Source of the DNA: an uncultured Octadecabacter sp.
Lineage (GTDB): Bacteria; Pseudomonadota; Alphaproteobacteria; Rhodobacterales; Rhodobacteraceae
Assembly (NCBI GenBank): GCA_937891785.1
Contig: CALAGN010000079.1
Span: 1-39,339 of the forward strand
Length of the DNA stretch: 39,339 nucleotides
Reading direction: 5' to 3'
Part shown: positions 32,007 through 39,339 of the stretch, piece after piece
How positions within the stretch are numbered: position 1 is the stretch's first letter
How the letters are laid out: each line of letters begins with the position of its first letter
The notes under the pieces: model-generated
The model's input: the letters and a program-made list of their open reading frames with translations, nothing else
Database searches by the model: none
Told to the model about the DNA's origin: nothing
Position numbers and translations under genes: made by a program

Positions 32007-32566
32007 TGCAGGCTCAAGTCTTAGAGGGTGGTTTTGCCGATCTGCCCATTGATGCATCCTACGCATTTCGCGCGGTGATGACGGCAATGGCGCGCCCCGG
32101 CGATATTGTTGATGTGAGCGGCGCAAAGCCTCCATCACCCATGAGCGTGGCGGCAGGTGTTGTGGTGCTTACATTATGTGATCCCGAGACGCCGATCCAT
32201 CTGGCGCTCAGCCACGACATGCCGCAAGTGCGCGACTGGATCACATTTCACACGGGCGCACCCTTTGTAGCGGCTCAAGACGCAATGTTTGCGCTTGGAG
32301 CGTGGGATGCGCTGTCGTTGGCTGATTTCCCGCTTGGGACAGCCGAATACCCCGACAGGTCGGCCACAGTGATTGTCGAACGTCAAAGCCTATCCCATGA
32401 CGGCGTAGTCATGCGTGGGCCGGGGATCAAGGAAAAGACCACATTGTCCTTGCCCGACACACGAGCTTTCGAAACCAACGCAGCCCAGTTTCCGCTTGGT
32501 CTGGATTTCATTTTCACCTGCGACGACCGCCTTGCGGCGCTGCCACGCACAACGAGGGTTGGCTGA
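32006..32566 (+). CDS. phnH: C-P lyase core subunit PhnH
   Basis: A 186-residue protein. GGGGGGAGGA just upstream gives a strong ribosome site inside the end of phnG. PhnH hallmarks are FRAVMTAMARPGDIVDVSG near the N-terminus, TLCDPETPIHLAL, FHTGAPFV and the C-terminal FPLGLDFIFTCDDRLAALPR. It is a PLP-transferase-like fold without PLP that dimerises in the core complex. One-base overlaps link it to phnG and phnI, so equimolar translation is expected. Confidence 0.95.
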   Translation: MQAQVLEGGFADLPIDASYAFRAVMTAMARPGDIVDVSGAKPPSPMSVAAGVVVLTLCDPETPIHLALSHDMPQVRDWITFHTGAPFVAAQDAMFALGAWDALSLADFPLGTAEYPDRSATVIVERQSLSHDGVVMRGPGIKEKTTLSLPDTRAFETNAAQFPLGLDFIFTCDDRLAALPRTTRVG

Positions 32567-33654
32567 TGTATGTAGCGGTAAAAGGTGGCGAACGCGCCAT
32601 TGATAACGCCCACGCTTGGCTGGCAGAGGAACGTCGCGGCGACACCTCCGTTCCAGAGCTGAGCGTTGCGCAAATCCGCACGCAGATGACGCTCGCCGTT
32701 AACCGCGTCATGGCCGAAGGCTCGCTTTATGATCCGGACCTTGCCGCTTTGGCGATCAAGCAAGCGCGCGGCGACCTGATCGAGGCAATCTTTTTGATCC
32801 GCGCCTACCGCACGACGCTGCCGCGCTTTGGCGGATCAAACCCGATTGACACCGAAGACATGGCCTGCGACCGGCGCGTCTCTGCGACGTTCAAGGACGC
32901 GCCAGGTGGTCAGGTTCTTGGGCCGACGTTTGATTATACCCACCGTTTGTTGGACTTCAAACTGGCCGCTGATGGTGAAGTGGGCGACGCCCCCGTTGTC
33001 GCGCACAATCAGACTGCAACCCCGCATATCATGTCCTTTCTGGACCGCGAGAATTTGATCCAGAGCGAGCCCACAGGCGCAGACATACCAGACGACCTGA
33101 CGCGCACCCCGCTGGAGTTGCCCGCCAGCCGCGCCTTGCGCCTGCAATCGCTAACGCGGGGGGATGAAGGGTTCATCCTTGGCATGGCATACTCGACCCA
33201 GCGCGGCTACGCGCGCAACCACGCCTTTGTCGCCGAGTTACGCATCGGGGCCGTGGCCGTTGAAATGGATATCCCTGAGCTTGGCTTTGCTATCGAGATT
33301 GGCGAAATCACGGTGACGGAATGTGAAACAGTCAATCAGTTTCAAGGCTCCAAAACGCAGCCACCACAGTTCACGCGCGGCTATGGATTGGTGTTCGGTA
33401 TGACGGAACGCAAAGCGATTTCCATGGCCTTGGTCGACCGTGCTTTGCGCTGGAAAGAGCTGGGCGAGGATAACCTTGGCGCCCCCGCACAGGACGAAGA
33501 ATTTGTTCTTTATCATAGCGATAACATTCAAGCGACAGGGTTCTTAGAACACATCAAGCTGCCCCATTACGTCGATTTCCAGTCAGAATTGGAACTGATC
33601 CGCAAGCTGCGCCGCGAGGCGCAGGACAATATCAGCCGGGAGGCGGCACAATGA
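32566..33654 (+). CDS. phnI: C-P lyase core subunit PhnI, nucleosidase component
   Basis: A 362-residue protein of standard PhnI length. It starts MYVAVKGGERAIDNAHAWLA, followed by ARGDLIEAIFLIRAYRTTLP, ISATFKDAPGGQ-type and LGPTFDYTHRLLDF stretches, and ends with DEEFVLYHSDNIQATGFLEH and KLPHYVDFQSELELI. PhnI is the catalytic nucleosidase of the complex, joining the phosphonate to ribose C1 with loss of adenine. The stop overlaps the phnJ start by 4 bp (ATGA). Confidence 0.96.
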   Translation: MYVAVKGGERAIDNAHAWLAEERRGDTSVPELSVAQIRTQMTLAVNRVMAEGSLYDPDLAALAIKQARGDLIEAIFLIRAYRTTLPRFGGSNPIDTEDMACDRRVSATFKDAPGGQVLGPTFDYTHRLLDFKLAADGEVGDAPVVAHNQTATPHIMSFLDRENLIQSEPTGADIPDDLTRTPLELPASRALRLQSLTRGDEGFILGMAYSTQRGYARNHAFVAELRIGAVAVEMDIPELGFAIEIGEITVTECETVNQFQGSKTQPPQFTRGYGLVFGMTERKAISMALVDRALRWKELGEDNLGAPAQDEEFVLYHSDNIQATGFLEHIKLPHYVDFQSELELIRKLRREAQDNISREAAQ

Positions 33655-34520
33655 GCGACTACAACTTTGCCTACCTCGACGAACAAACAAAACGCATGAT
33701 CCGTCGTGCCATCCTGAAGGGGCTGGCGATTCCCGGCTATCAGGTGCCATTCGCGAGCCGTGAGATGCCGATGCCTTACGGCTGGGGCACGGGTGGCGTT
33801 CAGGTTTCGGCTGCTGTGCTGACGCCCGATGATACGTTTAAGGTGATCGACCAAGGGGCCGATGACACGACCAACGCGGTGTCGATCAGGCGGTTCTTTC
33901 AAAAGACCGCAGGGGTCGCTGTGACCGAGGCCACGTCAGAGGCTAGCGTAATCCAAACCCGCCATCGCATCCCCGAGCAGGACCTCCGCGCTGATCAGAT
34001 CCTCGTCTACCAGGTCCCGATCCCCGAACCTCTGCGCTTTCTTGAGCCGTCAGAGGTGGAGACCCGCAAGATGCATGCCCTTGAAGAATACGGACTAATG
34101 CATGTGAAGCTGTATGAAGACATCAGCCAGCACGGTGATATCGCCACCGCTTATGCATATCCCGTCAAGGTCGAGGGACGCTATGTAATGGACCCGTCAC
34201 CCATTCCGAAGTTCGACAATCCGAAACTTGAAATGGCGGGCATTCAATTGTTTGGCGCGGGGCGCGAACAGCGCATCTATGCAATCCCACCCTACACGCA
34301 GGTCGTCAGCCTCGATTTCGATGACTATCCGTTCCAGCCCACCAAAGCCGATCACGCCTGTGATCTGTGCGGGGCCGAAGACAGCTATCTGGACGAGCTG
34401 ATCGTGGATGATGCCGGTGGGCGCATGTTCATGTGTTCCGACACGGATTACTGCGCGACCCGCCGCAAGCAGGGCCATGTCGGAGCCCAAGGCGTTCCAT
34501 ACAAGGAGGACGCGGCATGA
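33651..34520 (+). CDS. phnJ: C-P lyase PhnJ, radical SAM phosphonate cleavage enzyme
   Basis: A 289-residue protein that breaks the C-P bond of 5-phosphoribosyl-1-phosphonates using a [4Fe-4S] cluster and S-adenosylmethionine. The four essential cysteines are present with the exact family spacing C-x2-C-x21-C-x5-C: Cys237, Cys240, Cys262 and Cys268, the last equivalent to the thiyl-radical Cys272 of E. coli. The N-terminal part (YNFAYLDEQTKRMIRRAILK, PMPYGWGTGGVQ, TTNAVSIRRFF, TRHRIPE) is also typical. The enzyme appears intact. It overlaps phnI and phnK by 4 bp each. Confidence 0.97.
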   Translation: MSDYNFAYLDEQTKRMIRRAILKGLAIPGYQVPFASREMPMPYGWGTGGVQVSAAVLTPDDTFKVIDQGADDTTNAVSIRRFFQKTAGVAVTEATSEASVIQTRHRIPEQDLRADQILVYQVPIPEPLRFLEPSEVETRKMHALEEYGLMHVKLYEDISQHGDIATAYAYPVKVEGRYVMDPSPIPKFDNPKLEMAGIQLFGAGREQRIYAIPPYTQVVSLDFDDYPFQPTKADHACDLCGAEDSYLDELIVDDAGGRMFMCSDTDYCATRRKQGHVGAQGVPYKEDAA

Positions 34521-35287
34521 CCCCGTTGTTGCAAGTTGAAACCATAGCCAAATTCTACGGGTCGCGAATTGGCTGCGCGGATGTGTCGTTTGATCTTTAC
34601 CCCGGAGAGGTGATGGGGATCGTCGGCGAAAGCGGGTCGGGCAAGTCCACCTTGCTAAACTGTCTAGCAGGGCACCTGACGCCTGATCGCGGGGCCGTGC
34701 GCTTTGACACCCGTGCCCAGGGTCTGCGTGATACCATCACCATGTCGGAACCCGAACGGCGTATGCTGGGGCGCACCGACTGGGCGTTCGTTCATCAACA
34801 TGCCCGCGACGGGCTGCGGATGAATGTCAGCGCGGGCGGCAACGTGGGCGAGCGCCTGATGGCCGTCAATGCGCGCCACTACGGCGACATTCGCAACGAG
34901 GCAATCGATTGGCTCGGGCGCGTGGAGATCACCGAGGACCGGATCGATGATCGTCCCACCGCCTTTTCTGGCGGGATGCAGCAACGCCTACAAATCGCGC
35001 GCAATCTGGTGACAGGGCCACGACTGGTGTTCATGGATGAGCCCACCGGCGGGCTTGATGTATCGGTGCAGGCGCGACTGCTCGATCTGCTGCGCGGCCT
35101 CGTGCGCGAGATGAACCTCAGCGCGATTATCGTCACCCATGACTTGGCTGTTGTGCGCTTGCTGGCAGATCGGCTGATGGTGATGAAAGATGGCCATGTG
35201 ATTGAAACCGGGCTGACGGATCAGGTGCTGGACGATCCGCAACATGCCTATACGCAGCTTCTTGTGTCCTCTGTCTTGCAGGTGTGA
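34517..35287 (+). CDS. phnK: C-P lyase ATPase PhnK
   Basis: A 256-residue ABC-type ATPase. Walker A is GESGSGKST (37-45), the Q-loop [20 protein letters not shown] is diagnostic for PhnK, the signature is [15 protein letters not shown], and Walker B/D-loop [12 protein letters not shown] is followed by VTHDLAV. Despite transporter-like motifs it binds PhnJ in the lyase complex and is not part of the importer. Its ATG is inside the phnJ stop (ATGA), with AAGGAGGA just upstream. Confidence 0.95.
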   Translation: MTPLLQVETIAKFYGSRIGCADVSFDLYPGEVMGIVGESGSGKSTLLNCLAGHLTPDRGAVRFDTRAQGLRDTITMSEPERRMLGRTDWAFVHQHARDGLRMNVSAGGNVGERLMAVNARHYGDIRNEAIDWLGRVEITEDRIDDRPTAFSGGMQQRLQIARNLVTGPRLVFMDEPTGGLDVSVQARLLDLLRGLVREMNLSAIIVTHDLAVVRLLADRLMVMKDGHVIETGLTDQVLDDPQHAYTQLLVSSVLQV

Positions 35288-35291
35288 GCGA

Positions 35292-35975
35292 ATGATCTCT
35301 ATTGAAAATGTCTCGAAATCCTTTGTGCTGCACAATCAGGGCACGGCTGAAATTCCTGTGATGCAAGGCGCATCCTTGACGGTTTCGGCGGGCGAATGTG
35401 TAGCACTGGTCGGCGCGTCGGGGGCGGGGAAATCCACCTTGATGCGGATGATCTATGGTAACTACCTCACAGCGTCTGGCCGGATCATGGTTGGTGATGT
35501 GGATGTAGCGCGCGCCGCCCCGCGCGAGATCATCCAACTACGGCGACGCACATTAGGCTATGTCAGCCAGTTCCTGCGGGTTGTGCCGCGTGTCTCTACG
35601 CTCGATGTCGTGGCAGAGCCCTTGTTGGCCACGGGAACCGACGCAGATGCAGCGCGGACGCAGGCTGAAACTTTGCTCACCCGACTGAACATTCCACAGC
35701 GGCTTTGGGCACTAAGCCCGACCACGTTTTCGGGTGGCGAACAGCAACGGGTCAACATTGCGCGTGGTTTTGCATTTCCCTATCCGGCGCTGTTGCTGGA
35801 TGAACCGACAGCCAGCCTTGATCCGACAAACCGCGCCACGGTGCTGGCCATGATCGCCGAGGCCAAAACGCGCGGCGCTGCGATCATCGGAATCTTCCAC
35901 GATCATGCTGCGCGCGACGAAATCTGTGACCGCCAGTTTGACATGACTAAGTTTACAATGGGTCCTGCAGCATGA
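35292..35975 (+). CDS. phnL: C-P lyase ATPase PhnL
   Basis: A 227-residue ABC-type ATPase starting [20 protein letters not shown]. Walker [10 protein letters not shown] is at 41-49; the Q-loop region is [20 protein letters not shown], the signature [20 protein letters not shown], and Walker [13 protein letters not shown]; the H-loop His is in GIFHDHAAR. PhnL is needed with PhnGHI for the ribosyl transfer step. It begins 4 bases after phnK ends and overlaps phnN by 4 bp. Confidence 0.94.
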   Translation: MISIENVSKSFVLHNQGTAEIPVMQGASLTVSAGECVALVGASGAGKSTLMRMIYGNYLTASGRIMVGDVDVARAAPREIIQLRRRTLGYVSQFLRVVPRVSTLDVVAEPLLATGTDADAARTQAETLLTRLNIPQRLWALSPTTFSGGEQQRVNIARGFAFPYPALLLDEPTASLDPTNRATVLAMIAEAKTRGAAIIGIFHDHAARDEICDRQFDMTKFTMGPAA

Positions 35976-36514
35976 CGGGGCGCTTTATCGCCGTTGTCGG
36001 TCCGTCAGGTGTGGGCAAAGACAGCGTCATGCAGGGGGTGGCGGCATGCGATCCGCGCATCGTTCTGGCCCGTCGCGTGATCACCCGCCCCAGTGATGCA
36101 GGCGGCGAGGATTTTGTCGGGGTGACTCAGCCCGATTTTCAAGCGCGCATGGCTGCCGGAGATTTTGCGCTGAGTTGGGAGGCGCATGGCCTGCATTACG
36201 CGATCCCTGCAACCGTTGAGGCGCAACTGCAAGACGGGCGCGATGTGCTGGCGAACCTGTCACGTGCGGCGCTGATCGGGGCCAAAGTCCGTTTTGCACG
36301 ATTTGAGGTCATAAATCTGACGGCTGCCCGAGAAGTGCTTGCTGCAAGGCTGGTCGCCCGCGGCCGCGAGACGGCCACACAGATCGCCGGGCGGCTTGAC
36401 CGTGCGTCTGCGGCCTTGCCCGATGGCATTAATGCCCTTCACCTCGACAATAGCGGGCCGCTTGATCAGACGGTGCAGGCAGCGCTGGACCGCCTTTATC
36501 CAGTCAAGGTGTAG
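35972..36514 (+). CDS. phnN: Ribose 1,5-bisphosphate phosphokinase
   Basis: A 180-residue guanylate-kinase-like protein with P-loop GPSGVGKDS (10-18), then [20 protein letters not shown] and [15 protein letters not shown], the PhnN pattern. It phosphorylates ribose 1,5-bisphosphate, made from the cyclic phosphate after C-P cleavage, to PRPP. It is the last gene of the phnG-N unit; the final 19 bp overlap the 3' end of the opposite-strand DUF1045 gene. Confidence 0.94.
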   Translation: MTGRFIAVVGPSGVGKDSVMQGVAACDPRIVLARRVITRPSDAGGEDFVGVTQPDFQARMAAGDFALSWEAHGLHYAIPATVEAQLQDGRDVLANLSRAALIGAKVRFARFEVINLTAAREVLAARLVARGRETATQIAGRLDRASAALPDGINALHLDNSGPLDQTVQAALDRLYPVKV

Positions 36515-37170
36515 CGATGGATCTGGTGAACCATACCCCGATCGTCTTGCCCCATCAGCGTGATTGCATCGATCACGAAAGGGGTCGGCACGATGCTTTC
36601 CAAACGTGGGGTGAGAGCGTCAATCACTTGGGCTGCCTCGTTGGCACCCATGCTACCGCTCAGCGTCAGGTGAAAATGGAAATCATCAAAGATGAAGGGA
36701 TACCCCCAGTCCAACATCTGTTGGTCTTGGCGCGGGGTCAGGTTGGTCTCTCGGCGGCGCGCAATATCGGCATCCGTGAGGGCTGCGCGAAACCAATCAA
36801 ACGCGATGACCGTCGCCGCAGCGAAGTCACGCAGTTCGACCTGTTGGCTGCGCGGTCGCAACGCCACAAAGCCACTGTCATGCCGCAGCGCGAGCGCACC
36901 AATCTCAAATTGAGGTTGCCCAGCCGCAAAACCGGCAGCCACGTCCTGCAATTGGGCCAAGTCACATCCTTGGGCCAGTTTAAACGGCGCTTTCAAGGTG
37001 CCATGCAGCCCGTATTTGCGCGGGGTCTGCGTTATGGTCGGCACGTCGATGCCCGTAATTTCCGGCTGAACTTGAGCACGGCCATGGGCGCTATCCCAGC
37101 CCAGCCACTTTGCCCCGAAGTCGGCCAAGGCGCCGGTCGGTGTGTAGAATATGGCATATCGTTCAAACAT
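36496..37170 (-). CDS. DUF1045 2H-phosphoesterase-like protein of phosphonate operons
   Basis: A 224-residue protein. The ATG at 37170 (MFERYAIFYTPTGALADFGA) follows CGGAGGA by 6 bases. The two H-x-T-L motifs of the 2H phosphoesterase superfamily are HGTL (His56) and HLTL (His167). Other family marks are KWLGWDSAHG and LTPRQDQQMLDWGYPFIFDD. This family is restricted mostly to C-P lyase clusters and may process the 5-phosphoribosyl cyclic phosphate, a job done by PhnP in E. coli; no phnP is seen here. That substitution is inference. The gene runs against the operon between phnN and phnM. Confidence 0.92.
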   Translation of the reverse strand: MFERYAIFYTPTGALADFGAKWLGWDSAHGRAQVQPEITGIDVPTITQTPRKYGLHGTLKAPFKLAQGCDLAQLQDVAAGFAAGQPQFEIGALALRHDSGFVALRPRSQQVELRDFAAATVIAFDWFRAALTDADIARRRETNLTPRQDQQMLDWGYPFIFDDFHFHLTLSGSMGANEAAQVIDALTPRLESIVPTPFVIDAITLMGQDDRGMVHQIHRYTLTG

Positions 37171-37209
37171 TTCGTTCCTCCGCAGATGCACAGCCTCTGC
37201 CAAATCAGC

Positions 37210-37227
37210 GTGACAATCATATGACAG
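37210..37227 (-). promoter_or_regulatory. Strong Pho box overlapping the phnM start codon
   Basis: On the reverse strand the site reads CTGTCAT-ATGA-TTGTCAC: the first PhoB half-site is perfect and the second differs from CTGTCAC at one base, with the required 4-base A/T-rich spacer. It points toward the DUF1045 gene, whose ATG is 39 bases downstream. It also contains the phnM ATG (37221-37223). No good -10 is visible toward DUF1045. Confidence 0.6.
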
Positions 37228-38366
37228 ACCAGATAATTTTCGCCAATGCCCGCCTGATTTTGAATGATGAAGTGGTCACGGGGTCGCTGGCTATCGCAGA
37301 CGGATTTATCACAGATATCGCCCAAGGCAGGTCCGTTCCAAAAGGGGCGAATGATATGGAGGGCGATTACCTCGCGCCCGGTCTCGTGGAATTGCACACC
37401 GACAACGTCGAGCGCCATCTAGAGCCGCGCCCCAAAGTCAGTTGGCCCTTTCGCGCTGCAATTCTGGCGCATGACCGTGAATTGGCTGGGGCGGGGATTA
37501 CGACAGTTTTTGATGCGATCCGCGTTGGCTCTATCGTGTCAAATACAGGTTCCGGTTATCCCAAATACGCCCGCCAGATGACCGACGAAATCATGGCTGT
37601 CCGCGCTGCGGGTCTTTTGCGGATCAGTCACCACATTCATTTGCGTGCAGAGGTGTGTTCCGAAACGCTTATTGATGAGCTTGATGAATTTTCAAGCAAG
37701 GATCGCATCGGGATCGTGTCGATGATGGATCACACGCCGGGGCAGCGTCAATTTGTCGATATCTCTAAGTTTGAAACCTATATCCGCGGGAAGCGGAAAT
37801 ACTCGGATGACCAATGGGACGCCTATATTGAATTTCTCTATGGGCTTCAGGCGCAGCTTGGCACCAAGCATGAGGCAGCAACTGTGGCTGCTGCCAAACG
37901 GCTTGGCGCGACCTTGGCAAGCCATGACGACACGACGGCAGATCAAGTGAGCACAAGCCATTCATATGGCGTCCGAATGGCCGAATTCCCGACCACAGTT
38001 GCTGCGGCTGATTCCTGTCATGCCAATGGCATTGCCACGATCATGGGCGCCCCCAACCTGATCCGCGGAGGTTCACATTCTGGCAACGTCGCGGCGGTCG
38101 AACTCGCGCAGATTGATCGGCTGGACATTCTGTCTTCCGATTATGTGCCGGCAGGTTTGCTGATGGCCGCCGTTCAGCTCGGAGATATCTGGGGAAACCG
38201 TGCACGCGGTATGCGGACTGTCACAAACGCCCCGGCGCAGGCCGTCGGCCTTCTTGATCGTGGGGCATTGGCAATTGGTCAACGGGCGGACATTATCCGC
38301 TTTGATCTCCACGACCAGACACCCGTTTTGCAAGAAACTTGGAGTGCAGGAAAGCGTGTCTCCTAA
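37221..38366 (+). CDS. phnM: Alpha-D-ribose 1-methylphosphonate 5-triphosphate diphosphatase
   Basis: A 381-residue amidohydrolase-superfamily enzyme that removes pyrophosphate from the ribosyl phosphonate triphosphate before PhnJ acts. The metal-binding LAPGLVELHTDNVERH (His59, Asp61), HHIHLRAEVCSE, MMDHTPGQRQF and SHDDTTADQV are all present, with GAPNLIRGGSHSGN and SSDYVPAGLL near the end, the full PhnM signature set. No Shine-Dalgarno sequence precedes the ATG, and a Pho-box-like site covers it, so expression may be leaderless or depend on an unusual promoter. PhnX follows 22 bp downstream. Confidence 0.96.
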   Translation: MTDQIIFANARLILNDEVVTGSLAIADGFITDIAQGRSVPKGANDMEGDYLAPGLVELHTDNVERHLEPRPKVSWPFRAAILAHDRELAGAGITTVFDAIRVGSIVSNTGSGYPKYARQMTDEIMAVRAAGLLRISHHIHLRAEVCSETLIDELDEFSSKDRIGIVSMMDHTPGQRQFVDISKFETYIRGKRKYSDDQWDAYIEFLYGLQAQLGTKHEAATVAAAKRLGATLASHDDTTADQVSTSHSYGVRMAEFPTTVAAADSCHANGIATIMGAPNLIRGGSHSGNVAAVELAQIDRLDILSSDYVPAGLLMAAVQLGDIWGNRARGMRTVTNAPAQAVGLLDRGALAIGQRADIIRFDLHDQTPVLQETWSAGKRVS

Positions 38367-38388
38367 AACTTCTTTAGATTGGAATGAC

Positions 38389-39168
38389 ATGACAAAGTTC
38401 AAAGCCGCGATCTTCGACTGGGCGGGAACCACCGTTGACTTCGGATCCTTCGCGCCAATGGGGGCCTTCATCAAGGCCATGGCTGAGTTTGGGATCGAGA
38501 TCACCGTAGAAGAAGCCCGCGCGCCGATGGGGGCTGCAAAGTGGGACCATATTCACGCGCTCTTGCAGGTGCCTCTGATCACACGCCAATGGTTGGAAAA
38601 GTACGGAAAAGCCCCAAACGACGCGGATGTGGATGCGATTTTCAAAGTCTTTGTCCCCATGAATGAAACCGTTGCGGCCGATTATGCGAACCTGATCCCC
38701 GGCACAATAGAGACCATAGCCGACCTGCGCGGGCGCGGTATGAAGGTTGGCTCAACCACAGGATACACGCGGTCCATCATGCAGCGCGTTCTCCCAGTGG
38801 CTGCGGCGCAAGGCTATCGCCCCGACAATCTGGTCTGTTCAGATGATCTGGCTGAGGGTCGACCTGGGCCGTTGGGCATCTACAAATGCATGGTCGATCT
38901 GGCGGTCTACCCGCCTGCTGCGATCCTCAAAGTCGACGACACGGCGCCCGGGATTGCAGAGGGCGTATCGGCAGGCAGTGTCACGGTTGGATTGGCGCTC
39001 TCGGGGAATGCTGTCGGCAAGACTCTGGAAGAATTGGCAGCGATGTCAGAGCCCGAGATTGCTGTATTGCGTGACCATGCGACACGCTTGCTTAAGGATG
39101 CGGGCGCAGATCATGTGATCGACTCCATCCGCGATTTACCGCGACTGGTCACGCAGCTTGAGGCATAA
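38389..39168 (+). CDS. phnX: Phosphonoacetaldehyde hydrolase (phosphonatase)
   Basis: A 259-residue HAD-superfamily enzyme. The nucleophile Asp10 lies in AIFDWAGTTVDFGSFAP, and the Schiff-base Lys51 in ARAPMGAAKWDHIHAL, exactly as in proven PhnX. Also present are GSTTGYTRSIMQRVL, LVCSDDLAEGRPGPLGIYKC and ILKVDDTAPGIAEG. It splits phosphonoacetaldehyde into acetaldehyde and phosphate. It normally works after PhnW, the aminoethylphosphonate transaminase, but no PhnW is recognisable in the window. Its place directly behind phnM joins a second phosphonate-degradation route to the C-P lyase operon. Confidence 0.96.
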   Translation: MTKFKAAIFDWAGTTVDFGSFAPMGAFIKAMAEFGIEITVEEARAPMGAAKWDHIHALLQVPLITRQWLEKYGKAPNDADVDAIFKVFVPMNETVAADYANLIPGTIETIADLRGRGMKVGSTTGYTRSIMQRVLPVAAAQGYRPDNLVCSDDLAEGRPGPLGIYKCMVDLAVYPPAAILKVDDTAPGIAEGVSAGSVTVGLALSGNAVGKTLEELAAMSEPEIAVLRDHATRLLKDAGADHVIDSIRDLPRLVTQLEA

Positions 39169-39339
39169 TCTTCCTAACCCCAAAGCTAAGTTTGGTCTCC
39201 AGCCGAACGCGACAACACCATGGCCTTTACGCTCGGACCCACCGTCTCTGTGTGCGAATGAATTGTAGGTCCGCGCTATATGAGATAGCTGCAATTCTCA
39301 GAGTCGCAACTAACGGTCGCTTTGTCCGCCACCACGTTT
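39169..39339. other. Non-coding end of window
   Basis: No gene is visible after phnX. A weak stem CCAAA/TTTGG with a 6-base loop lies at 39180-39195 and could help end the phnM-phnX transcript, but it is short and has no U-run. The rest has no start codon with a credible frame. Confidence 0.4.

Noticed and set aside
34517-35975. PhnK and PhnL as a second ABC transporter
   Set aside because: No permease or binding protein accompanies them, and their Q-loop sequences match the C-P lyase ATPases.
36517-37224. A 235-codon forward frame antisense to the DUF1045 gene
   Set aside because: The reverse strand encodes a clear family protein with both HxTL motifs and a good ribosome site. The forward frame has no family features.
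1-39339. CRISPR arrays, retrons, toxin-antitoxin pairs or restriction systems
   Set aside because: No regularly spaced repeats, reverse transcriptase, nuclease or methylase genes were found on either strand.

Overview
The window reads as the chromosome of an alphaproteobacterium, most likely a marine Rhodobacteraceae/Roseobacter-clade species. The grounds are the gene styles: a PutA without a DNA-binding domain next to an Lrp-type regulator, a short MetF with divergent MetR, an alphaproteobacterial type III ornithine decarboxylase, and a full C-P lyase locus with the roseobacter-type PhnE pair. The genus is inference; no rRNA is present.

Region 1 (1-5417) is mobile DNA. A large serine recombinase, cut by the left window edge, is preceded by two small overlapping genes (DUF2924, DUF3489). 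An IS30-family and an IS1182-family element then sit 6 bp apart and appear to have broken a small gene. The block ends at a tRNA-Leu(UAA) gene.

Region 2 (5418-25403) is mostly chromosomal housekeeping: putR/putA for proline catabolism, RidA, a rhomboid protease, a GFA protein, an inositol-monophosphatase-fold protein that has lost several catalytic residues, a membrane GGDEF-EAL protein, metR/metF, a frameshifted thioesterase, a DUF2235 hydrolase, ornithine decarboxylase with a divergent Lrp regulator, valS, a tiny Tat-signal protein, a HisC-like aminotransferase, a small membrane protein and a serine/alanine-glyoxylate-type aminotransferase.

Region 3 (25404-39168) is a complete phosphonate island. 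It begins beside a remnant of a DUF3987 (YfjI-type) mobile-element gene. Order: phnC-D-E1-E2-acetyltransferase (+), phnF (-), phnG-H-I-J-K-L-N (+), DUF1045 2H phosphoesterase (-), phnM-phnX (+). PhnCDE import phosphonates. PhnI/G/H/L attach the phosphonate to ribose, PhnM removes pyrophosphate, PhnJ cleaves the C-P bond, and PhnN with the DUF1045 protein handle the ribose phosphates. PhnX separately hydrolyses phosphonoacetaldehyde, so two degradation routes share one locus. The two reverse-strand genes overlap tail-to-tail with the operon before them and are divergent from the one after. A strong Pho-box-like site overlaps the phnM start codon, a weaker one precedes phnC, and a tandem repeat that may be the PhnF operator lies in the phnF-phnG gap.

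I did not find a clearly new multi-gene defence or metabolic system. The best leads are the recombinase-linked DUF3489/DUF2924 pair, the disarmed IMPase-fold protein, the PhnE2 extracytoplasmic domain and the interleaved phn regulation.
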